Shown: positions 1 through 5,052 of the stretch, piece by piece
Layout of the letters: each line of letters begins with the position of its first letter
Position numbering within the stretch: the stretch's first letter is position 1
Assembly (NCBI GenBank): GCA_013152765.1
Contig: JAADFT010000100.1
Location: 1-6,908, forward strand
DNA: 6,908 bases
Reading direction: 5' to 3'
Origin: Calditrichota bacterium
Lineage (GTDB): Bacteria > Zhuqueibacterota > Zhuqueibacteria > Oleimicrobiales > Geothermoviventaceae
Notes under the pieces: generated by a model
The model's database searches: none
The model's input: only the letters and a program-made list of their open reading frames with translations
Told to the model about the DNA's origin: nothing
Program-made: the position numbers and the translations under genes

Positions 1-171
1 CTCAATGATTCCGCTGAAGAACAGGAGGCCACAGGGGAAATTGCAAAAGACAAACTCCAGACTCCCCCACCGAGAACTCAGTCACTGCGGGGAACGACTT
101 TTCAGTACCGTAGGCCTTTCGAGAGCGTGGCAGAAGATGACTGCGAGGCACTTGCACGAGGCTCTGAGTAG
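1..171 (+). CDS. Possible C-terminal fragment of an unknown gene entering from the left edge
   Basis: Frame 1 is open from the first base to a TAG at 169-171, giving 56 codons with no start codon visible inside. The predicted tail is hydrophilic, rich in Glu, Asp, Gln and Arg, and carries a short Pro-Pro-Pro stretch. I recognise no domain. If real, it would end 27 bases before the stop codon of the ZIP gene and be convergent with it. The opposite strand is also open across this stretch, and 56 open codons can occur by chance in GC-rich DNA, so this is a weak call. The only support is the absence of stops and a plausible soluble composition; extending the sequence to the left would decide it. 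Confidence 0.25.
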   Translation, partial: LNDSAEEQEATGEIAKDKLQTPPPRTQSLRGTTFQYRRPFESVAEDDCEALARGSE

Positions 172-198
172 TCGCTTTTGACGCCTCGCCTTTTCGAA

Positions 199-924
199 CT
201 AACCAGTAAACAGCCTGCCCGCTGCTACCACACCAAGTCCTACCACAAAGCTGAACAAATTCCGAAACCGGCCAACCTCTTTGCGGTGAATCTCGGGCAT
301 GAGGTCGTCTGTGGCGATGTGGATGAAGGTGCCGGCGGAAAAGGCGATCAGGAAACCCAGTGTCCACGCAGGAAAGCCCCCAAGCAAAGCGTGGGTGACA
401 AAGGCACCCAGCGGCACCATCGCGCCAAAGACCAGCACCGCCAGCTCGGTACGGGCTGGCGTGAATCCCGAATGCAGAAGAACGCTGGACAAAGCCATGG
501 ACGCCGGGAGTTTGTGAAACAGAATGGCCAGCGCCACCACAGGCCCCATCCGGGGAACCAGAGCACTGGACCCGATGGCGACGCCGTCAACAAAACTGTG
601 GAACGACAGCCCGGCGAGGGCGCTCCAGCCAATCCGGTGGTAGTCGCAGTGCTCAGCCTCGCACGGGTGCGTCATCACGAACTTCTCGGTCACGTAGAGA
701 GTGAGAAACCCCGCCAGGATGCCTGGACCCAGTGCGTTTCCGGCCAGCTCCGCCGCTTCCGGAATCATGTGCAGAAATGCCGTCGCCAGGAGTACACCCG
801 CGCCGAAACTCACGAACAGACGCAGGACCTCCTCGCGTTCGTGCCAGACCATCGGCAGCAAACCGCCCACGGCTGCTGCCAAGAACACCAGTCCTGTAAT
901 CCAGGCCAGAGCTAAGGTGGACAT
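199..924 (-). CDS. ZIP family divalent metal transporter
   Basis: This 241-residue integral membrane protein probably moves divalent cations (Zn, Fe or similar) into the cytoplasm. Several hydrophobic segments are visible, starting with one at about residues 5-25. Family motifs are present: GAGVLLATAFLHMIPEA (41-57) in the second segment, HSFVDGVAIG (109-118) in the fourth and HKLPAS (137-142) in the fifth. His109, Asp113 and His137 fit the main metal site. The acidic ligand usual four residues after the TM5 His/Gln is Ala141, and Lys138 sits where a second-site ligand is common. The loop before the fourth segment holds His86, Cys88, His92, Cys93 and His96. The ATG at 924 is preceded by only a weak GGTAGGG-like ribosome site. 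The gene diverges from the toxin-antitoxin pair. Family assignment is firm; the transported metal is not knowable from sequence. Confidence 0.9.
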   Translation of the reverse strand: MSTLALAWITGLVFLAAAVGGLLPMVWHEREEVLRLFVSFGAGVLLATAFLHMIPEAAELAGNALGPGILAGFLTLYVTEKFVMTHPCEAEHCDYHRIGWSALAGLSFHSFVDGVAIGSSALVPRMGPVVALAILFHKLPASMALSSVLLHSGFTPARTELAVLVFGAMVPLGAFVTHALLGGFPAWTLGFLIAFSAGTFIHIATDDLMPEIHRKEVGRFRNLFSFVVGLGVVAAGRLFTG

Positions 925-984
925 GCCCTACCACTACAGAAAGACATCTTACGGGAATGTGTGAACATAAAGAAGTGCATCTTC

Positions 985-1001
985 ATCAATTTCTTATTGA
1001 T
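985..1001. repeat. Perfect inverted repeat, operator candidate
   Basis: The arms ATCAAT (985-990) and ATTGAT (996-1001) are exact reverse complements separated by five bases. The right arm overlaps the candidate -35 element of the toxin-antitoxin promoter. It could be a regulator site or a chance palindrome in AT-rich DNA. Confidence 0.35.
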
Positions 1002-1025
1002 TTTATGCCATGTAACGTCTAATAT
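998..1025 (+). promoter_or_regulatory. Candidate sigma-70 promoter of the toxin-antitoxin module
   Basis: TTGATT (998-1003) and TAATAT (1020-1025) are spaced by 16 bases, each matching four of six consensus positions. Transcription would begin near 1032, leaving about 55 bases of leader before the ATG at 1087. A competing pair, ATGACA (1043-1048) and TATTAT (1065-1070), also with a 16-base spacer, matches better. However, it would place the transcript start within the ribosome site at 1075-1079. Confidence 0.3.
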
Positions 1026-1044
1026 GATTTGTGAGACAATTCAT
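1024..1044. repeat. Imperfect inverted repeat, operator candidate
   Basis: The arms ATGATTTGT (1024-1032) and ACAATTCAT (1036-1044) pair at eight of nine positions around a three-base centre. The element overlaps the candidate -10 at 1020-1025 and the alternative -35 at 1043-1048. This is where an autoregulating antitoxin or a metal regulator of the divergent ZIP gene could bind. Operator function is inferred from symmetry and position only. Confidence 0.45.
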
Positions 1045-1086
1045 GACAAGGAACGGCGAGAGCATATTATCGGTTGAGGTACGCTC

Positions 1087-1314
1087 ATGAAGAAGTGGCA
1101 AGAGCTCATCATCACGGATCCCCAAATATGCCACGGGAAGCCTTGCTTCAAGGGCACAAGAATCCTCGTCAGTGTTGTTCTGGACAACCTGGCAGCAGGG
1201 ATCCCGGTTACCGAAATTCTCGAACAGTACCCCGGCTTGACGGAGGAATGCATTCAGGCAGCCATTGCGTACGCAGCAGAGGTAGTGCGTGAGGGCGTAG
1301 CCGATCTCACCTGA
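1087..1314 (+). CDS. DUF433 family antitoxin-like protein
   Basis: This small 75-residue protein matches the DUF433 pattern: an N-terminal I-x-x-D-P-x-(I/V) followed by GKPCFKGTRI (17-26), a helical region with LAAGIPVTEILEQYP, and a C-terminal helix rich in Ala (AAIAYAAEVV). DUF433 proteins are small DNA-binding-type proteins, often paired with PIN-like nucleases and predicted to act as antitoxins. Here the next gene, 16 bases downstream, encodes exactly such a partner. The ATG at 1087 has a GAGGT ribosome site at 1075-1079, seven bases upstream. Cys16 and Cys20 flank the Gly-Lys-Pro turn. The length is full for the family. Autoregulation through the inverted repeats upstream is plausible but inferred. 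Confidence 0.85.
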   Translation: MKKWQELIITDPQICHGKPCFKGTRILVSVVLDNLAAGIPVTEILEQYPGLTEECIQAAIAYAAEVVREGVADLT

Positions 1315-1330
1315 TTCCATCCTCAGAAAG

Positions 1331-1684
1331 ATGAATTTCAAGCTTGATGAGAATTTGCCTGACCGAGCTGCGGATCTACTACAGCGTGCAGGCCATGATA
1401 CAGTCACTGTTCGTGGACAAAAGTTACAAGGTTGCACCGACTCGACACTACTCCAGATCTGTCAGCAGGAAAAACGAGTGCTCATAACCCTGGACACTGA
1501 TTTTGCGAATGTCTTAGACTACCCGCCCCACGCGTACGAGGGAATAGTTGTTCTAAGATTGCATGACCAGAGCATCCCGAGCGTACTTTCCGCCTTCTCC
1601 CGATTGCTCAACAGGTTGGCACACGCTTCCCCCGTCAGGCAACTCTGGGTCATTGATGAACGACGGACCCGCACCCGCAGCTGA
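1331..1684 (+). CDS. DUF5615 PIN-like toxin (predicted ribonuclease)
   Basis: This 117-residue protein begins with MNFKLDENLP, the DUF5615/Mut7-C-type PIN-like opening, with the acidic pair Asp6-Glu7. A central Asp37 and the LITLDTDFAN stretch (Asp55, Asp57) complete the acidic set expected for a metal-dependent RNA-cleaving site. A hydrophobic strand, YEGIVVLR (69-76), follows. It lies 16 bases downstream of the DUF433 gene, so the two probably form one transcript acting as a toxin-antitoxin pair. Its ribosome site is weak (only a CAGAAAG stretch before the ATG). Only 10 of its first 30 codons end in G or C, against 22 of 30 in sufC, which suggests foreign origin. RNase activity is inferred from the PIN-like fold, and the RNA target is unknown. 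Confidence 0.85.
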   Translation: MNFKLDENLPDRAADLLQRAGHDTVTVRGQKLQGCTDSTLLQICQQEKRVLITLDTDFANVLDYPPHAYEGIVVLRLHDQSIPSVLSAFSRLLNRLAHASPVRQLWVIDERRTRTRS

Positions 1685-1734
1685 CAGATACAGCACCCCG
1701 AAGTGACAACCGTCGCGAAAGCCGATCTTTTCCT

Positions 1735-2565
1735 CTACTGCCCCAAAAACACCGCCTTGTCCCCGCGGTGAATGACGTGCTTCGTAAGGCTACCGACGAA
1801 GAACTCGATCAGCGGCAAACGGCTGTGCACGCCCAGCACCACGGTGTCGACCTTGTCGATGAACTCGTTTTCCACAACGTCGATGATGTCCCCCTTCCGG
1901 TAGACCGGTGTCACGTCCTTGGCGCCGTACACGCGCAGGTACTCTTCAGCCCGGGTAATCAGGTCGCGCCCCTCATCCTCGTCATCATGAACGCTCAGAA
2001 CAGTGATGGCCAGATTCGGCACCACAGCGAGGTGGGCAAAACGCTGCAAGCTGCGGGCGGCAGGTAGACTGCCGTCGTAAGCAATCAGCACCTTGTGCAG
2101 TTCGTGCAACTCGACGGGAACGGCGAGGATGGGCGTAATCGTGGCGTCAAGAAGCTCGTCGAGGTTCTTCTCGGGATGCTCCTCGGTGGCAAAGTGTAGA
2201 GACGAGCGCAGTCCCACGATCAACAAATCGTGGTAGCGCGACTCGGCCATCAGGACCTTTTCCGGGTCCCCGATCTTCTCCGTCTCCCGGTGCGGCACTC
2301 CGGCCTGGTCACAGGTTTTCCGGAATTCGTCGAACAGCCCCATGATGATCCGGCGCGCCTCATCCACCTTGTGCTCAATCGCTTTCTCCGCGTAGTAAAT
2401 GGCACCCGCTGGCGCACCGCCCTCAGCACGCTCGATCCCGGGTTTGTCCACGATGCCGATGGCAGTCACCTCGGCGTTGTGCTTCTTTGCCAGTTCACAG
2501 GCCATGGCAACAGCCGCCTTGGTGTAATCTGAAGGATCCACAGGGACAAGAATTCGACGAATCAT
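1735..2565 (-). CDS. Tandem universal stress protein (two UspA domains)
   Basis: This 276-residue cytoplasmic protein has two UspA-type domains. Domain 1 (about 1-150) opens with MIRRILVPVDPSDYTKAAVA and ends ITPILAVP. Domain 2 (about 157-276) opens with KVLIAYDGS and ends KAVFLGQ. The Usp nucleotide loop, usually G-x2-G-x9-G-S/T, survives in domain 2 as Gly245 with Ser248 in the second position and Gly258-Ser259. In domain 1, Gly118 is followed by an acidic stretch with no Gly-Ser, so only domain 2 looks able to bind ATP. I chose the ATG at 2565 because AAGGAGG (2571-2577) sits five bases before it and the UspA fold starts there. A longer reading would need a TTG at 2640. The gene follows the Mrp gene on the same strand, but a strong terminator separates them. 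Its client process is unknown. Confidence 0.9.
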   Translation of the reverse strand: MIRRILVPVDPSDYTKAAVAMACELAKKHNAEVTAIGIVDKPGIERAEGGAPAGAIYYAEKAIEHKVDEARRIIMGLFDEFRKTCDQAGVPHRETEKIGDPEKVLMAESRYHDLLIVGLRSSLHFATEEHPEKNLDELLDATITPILAVPVELHELHKVLIAYDGSLPAARSLQRFAHLAVVPNLAITVLSVHDDEDEGRDLITRAEEYLRVYGAKDVTPVYRKGDIIDVVENEFIDKVDTVVLGVHSRLPLIEFFVGSLTKHVIHRGDKAVFLGQ

Positions 2566-2777
2566 CGGTTCCTCCTTTCTTCTGCAGCGTTCCGCTGACA
2601 GTATTTCCGGGGCTTCGTCCCCAAGCCCCTCAACGCCCAAGGTCCTGCGCGTTCAATTTCCGGCCACCCGTCCGCACCCGTTGACCGCTACTTTTCCGTT
2701 AACGCCGAGTTTCCCCCACACTGCCCCGTGGCTTGCAAAAATCTGACCGTCCCTGGTTTTCGGAGCGGCGTAATCTG
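2566..2777. other. Intergenic leader of the universal stress gene
   Basis: About 210 bases lie between the Mrp terminator and the stress protein gene, and I see no gene in them. On the minus strand there is a perfect 7-base-pair hairpin (GGGGCTT/AAGCCCC, 2609-2629) and a 5-base-pair one (CAGCG/CGCTG, 2585-2597), both just upstream of the ribosome site. Neither is followed by a T-run, so they are not terminators; they could shape the leader RNA. I could not pick a convincing promoter. Confidence 0.4.
2571..2577 (-). promoter_or_regulatory. Ribosome binding site of the universal stress gene
   Basis: On the minus strand this reads AAGGAGG, five bases before the ATG at 2565. It decides the start in favour of the shorter 276-residue protein. 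Confidence 0.9.
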
Positions 2778-2817
2778 AAAAAACTGCGGGGCTGAATCTT
2801 TGAAATCCAGCCCCGCA
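2778..2817 (-). terminator. Rho-independent terminator after the Mrp gene
   Basis: Read on the minus strand, a perfect 10-base-pair stem (TGCGGGGCTG at 2817-2808 with CAGCCCCGCA at 2794-2785) encloses a 13-base loop. A run of six T (2783-2778) follows, one or two bases after the stem. It begins eight bases past the Mrp stop codon. It separates Mrp from the universal stress gene transcriptionally. Confidence 0.92.
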
Positions 2818-2824
2818 CTGCAAG

Positions 2825-3940
2825 TTAGATCATCACCGTGATCTTACGCCCCTTTTCCTCGACAAGCTCGGTGAATTTGTCAACCAGCTCGTCAAACACT
2901 GGCGCTTTGTAATCCTCAATCCGGCCGACGTCGCACAGCTTCGGCAGCTCCGGATCGATCGGGATTTTGGCCAGAATGGGAGCATCGGCGATTTCAGCCA
3001 CTTTGTTGGCCTGGCTTGGACCGAAGAGCTCGTACTCAGCCCCGCACTTCGGGCACTTGAAGTAGCTCATGTTCTCCACAACGCCGAGCACGGGCTTCTT
3101 CAGCATGTCGGCCATGTGCACCGCCTTGCGCACGATCATGGCCGCCAGATCCTGCGGGGTCGTTACCAGCACAACGCCCTCGGTAGGGAGCTGCTGCAGC
3201 ACGGTCAGGGCCGCGTCGGAGGTGCCAGGAGGCATGTCGATGAGCAGGTAGTCCAGCTCGCCCCAGAGAACGTCCTTCCAAAACTGCTGGATGGCGCCAG
3301 ACACGAGCGGCCCACGCCACACTACTGGCTGGTCCTCGCTTTCCAGGAGCAGGTTCAGGCCCATGATGTAGATTCCCGTGCGTGACCGCGGCGGGATGAT
3401 CGCCCCGAAGCCGCTCTGCGGGCGTTCCGAAATTCCGAACAGGCGAGGGATGCTGGATCCCGTCACGTCTGCGTCCATCACGCCAACGCTGTAGCCTTTG
3501 CGACGCAGGGCCACGGCCAGAAGCGACGTGACCAGACTTTTGCCGACGCCGCCCTTGCCGCTCAAGATGGCCACAACGTGCTTGATGTTATTCAGCTTCT
3601 CCGCAATTCCCGGGGATTGCTTGCTCTTTTCCTGCTGCTGGCCCCGCTCGGCCTGCAACTTCTCCGACAAACGTTGCTTCTCCACTTCCGTCATTTCGGT
3701 GAACTCCACGTCCACCTGAGCACCGTCGCCCGCCAGACGCGCAGCGATTTTGCGGACGTCATCTTCGAAGCTCCGCGCCAGCGGGCAGCCCATCGTGGTC
3801 AGGGCGATAACCACCTTCACTTTGTTCCCGTCGACGGTGACCTCGCGAACCATGTCGAGCTCACCAAGGGTCTTGCCGATCTCGGGATCGATGATCTTTC
3901 CAACCTCTTCCCGGATCTGGGCTTCCAGTTCACTTGCCAT
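2825..3940 (-). CDS. mrp: Mrp/ApbC-type Fe-S carrier ATPase with N-terminal MIP18 (DUF59) domain
   Basis: This 371-residue cytoplasmic P-loop ATPase of the Mrp/Nbp35 family is expected to bind an Fe-S cluster at a dimer interface and hand it to apoproteins. Residues 1-85 form the MIP18/DUF59 domain, with ALTTMGCPLA (46-55) carrying the conserved Cys52. A charged Gln/Glu/Lys linker (about 86-115) follows, then the ATPase. It has the deviant Walker A SGKGGVGKS (127-135), DADVTGSSIP (156-165), the family stretch VVWRGPLVSGAIQQF (206-220), Walker B LLIDMPPGTSD (232-242) and ENMSYFKCPKCG, with the cluster-binding pair Cys296 and Cys299. The ATG at 3940 is supported by AAAGGAG (3949-3955) eight bases upstream; the longer reading would need a TTG at 3961 that overlaps this site. 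It lies downstream of sufCB on the same strand, consistent with a carrier role, although a hairpin intervenes. Confidence 0.95.
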   Translation of the reverse strand: MASELEAQIREEVGKIIDPEIGKTLGELDMVREVTVDGNKVKVVIALTTMGCPLARSFEDDVRKIAARLAGDGAQVDVEFTEMTEVEKQRLSEKLQAERGQQQEKSKQSPGIAEKLNNIKHVVAILSGKGGVGKSLVTSLLAVALRRKGYSVGVMDADVTGSSIPRLFGISERPQSGFGAIIPPRSRTGIYIMGLNLLLESEDQPVVWRGPLVSGAIQQFWKDVLWGELDYLLIDMPPGTSDAALTVLQQLPTEGVVLVTTPQDLAAMIVRKAVHMADMLKKPVLGVVENMSYFKCPKCGAEYELFGPSQANKVAEIADAPILAKIPIDPELPKLCDVGRIEDYKAPVFDELVDKFTELVEEKGRKITVMI

Positions 3941-3948
3941 TGCTTTAA

Positions 3949-3955
3949 CTCCTTT
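3949..3955 (-). promoter_or_regulatory. Ribosome binding site of the Mrp gene
   Basis: On the minus strand this reads AAAGGAG, eight bases before the ATG at 3940. It favours that start over the TTG at 3961. Confidence 0.85.
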
Positions 3956-3986
3956 AACCAAAAGTCTTCACGCTTCTGTACACACT

Positions 3987-4027
3987 CAAAACGGTCTCAG
4001 GCCTTCCCCCGAAAGCCTCAGACCGTT
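3987..4027 (-). terminator. Hairpin between sufB and Mrp, probable terminator or attenuator
   Basis: Read on the minus strand, AACGGTCTGAGGC (4027-4015) pairs with GCCTGAGACCGTT (4002-3990) at 12 of 13 positions around a 12-base loop. Only a short T-run follows: TTTT counting the last two stem bases, or two free T's and then G. The stem is strong but the U-tract is poor, so partial termination between sufCB and mrp is as likely as full termination. It starts about 45 bases past the sufB stop. Confidence 0.6.
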
Positions 4028-4071
4028 AGATGATCAAAAAGCGCACGCGGGTACAAGGGAAACACAGCCCG

Positions 4072-5052
4072 CTACCGTAACATTCCGCTTACGATCACAT
4101 CCACGGCCTCATCTTCAGTGAGCCCCCGAGCCATCAGGGTCTCCACCTGCTTCTTGTCCACGCTGCCGATGGCCGCTTCGTGAGTGAGCTTGGCAGTGTC
4201 GTCGCGAACGAGAAGGCGTGGCACTGCGCTTACCTGCGCTTCGCGTCCGCGGATGACCTCCACGCAGTCCACATGGCCCCGGCTGTAAGCAGCGTCGCCG
4301 ACGATCTCGCCGATCACCTCGCTGCGGGCCCGGTCCGTGACCGCGATTCGGCTCTTCGCCAGTCCTTTGGACCGCGCCCCCAACAGATGCAGCGACTCGC
4401 TCACCACGATGTCGTCGTCCCCTTTGCCGTACACCTTGGCGTAGATTTCGCACACCGCCTTTTCGCCGACTTTGGCCTTGAAATCGATTTTCAGCCGGCC
4501 GACCGCTCCCTTCACGAGCTTGAATTCGTTCTCGAAGACGGCCCCCTCCTCGAGGGTCGCGCGGGTCGTGGGCAAAACCTCGATGCCTCCTTCGTCGCCG
4601 TGGAAATGCGTTTCGGAGTAAGTCATCTTGGCGCCACGCCGCAACCGAATGGTGGAGTCCATCACATGCTTGATCCGAAGGGCGTTCGGGAAAGAACAGT
4701 GCGCAATGAATTTGACCTCCGCCTCCTCGCCGATGTCAAAATCGGAAATGATCTCCTGCAACCCCTCCTCGGGCACGAGACCAAAACACAGGTGCACCGG
4801 ATTCTGGATTCGCACCCCAGGTTCAACCTGCACCTTCACGCGCACCCCGTTCTCGGTCTCGACGGTTTCCACGCGGAGCCCCCGCACCTCGTTCTTCCCT
4901 AACACGTGGTTGCCGTGAATCGCCAGGCTGGCGTATTTGTCGCTTTTCAGGACTTCCGGCGTGCCGCCGCTCTTTTCGTAGGCCTCCACCAGGAGCTCGA
5001 ACTCTTTGCTGTAGTCAATGCCTTTCAACAGGTTCGAAACCGCCTCAGACAT
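4072..5052 (-). CDS. sufB: SufB-type Fe-S scaffold protein (short, SmsB-like)
   Basis: This 326-residue member of the SufB/SufD family has a repetitive beta-strand core (about 95-270) and the family C-terminus LMARGLTEDEAVDVIVSGMLR. The C-terminal signature THEAAIG (290-296) matches the SufB V-E-H-E-A-T-T-S motif. Aligned from memory with E. coli SufB, Cys263 falls on the scaffold cysteine Cys405, and His291-Glu292 on His433-Glu434, with identical 28-residue spacing. That makes it SufB-like rather than SufD-like in catalytic residues. It is far shorter than E. coli SufB (495 residues). The ATG at 5052 overlaps the sufC stop by 8 bases and has GAGGTGG at 5059-5065; a GTG at 5091 is the alternative. 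It probably dimerises on SufC. No separate SufD is present in the window. Confidence 0.92.
   Translation of the reverse strand: MSEAVSNLLKGIDYSKEFELLVEAYEKSGGTPEVLKSDKYASLAIHGNHVLGKNEVRGLRVETVETENGVRVKVQVEPGVRIQNPVHLCFGLVPEEGLQEIISDFDIGEEAEVKFIAHCSFPNALRIKHVMDSTIRLRRGAKMTYSETHFHGDEGGIEVLPTTRATLEEGAVFENEFKLVKGAVGRLKIDFKAKVGEKAVCEIYAKVYGKGDDDIVVSESLHLLGARSKGLAKSRIAVTDRARSEVIGEIVGDAAYSRGHVDCVEVIRGREAQVSAVPRLLVRDDTAKLTHEAAIGSVDKKQVETLMARGLTEDEAVDVIVSGMLR

Larger units (their letters stand above)
925..1086. promoter_or_regulatory. AT-rich divergent intergenic region
   Basis: This 162-base spacer lies between the ZIP gene (leftward) and the DUF433 gene (rightward) and must hold promoters for both. 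It is clearly more AT-rich than the flanking genes. It contains two inverted repeats, listed separately, and candidate sigma-70 elements on the plus strand. I could not settle on a convincing leftward promoter for the ZIP gene. Confidence 0.6.

Noticed and set aside
178..915. Long plus-strand open frame opposite the ZIP gene
   Set aside because: It is low in hydrophobic residues, has no motif, and mirrors a clear ZIP coding frame on the other strand.
1685..1734. Bidirectional terminator between the convergent toxin and stress genes
   Set aside because: I found only 3-base-pair pairings and a short TTTT, not enough for a call.
2609..2629. GC-rich 7-base-pair hairpin as a terminator
   Set aside because: No T-run follows it on either strand, and a true terminator lies upstream at 2778-2817.
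2566..2640. Upstream TTG start of the universal stress protein
   Set aside because: It would place the strong AAGGAGG site inside the coding region and add residues outside the UspA fold.
3941..3961. Upstream TTG start of the Mrp protein
   Set aside because: It overlaps the AAAGGAG ribosome site that serves the ATG at 3940.
4180..4902. 240-residue plus-strand open frame opposite sufB
   Set aside because: It is an antisense shadow of a well-supported gene in GC-rich DNA, with no recognisable domain.
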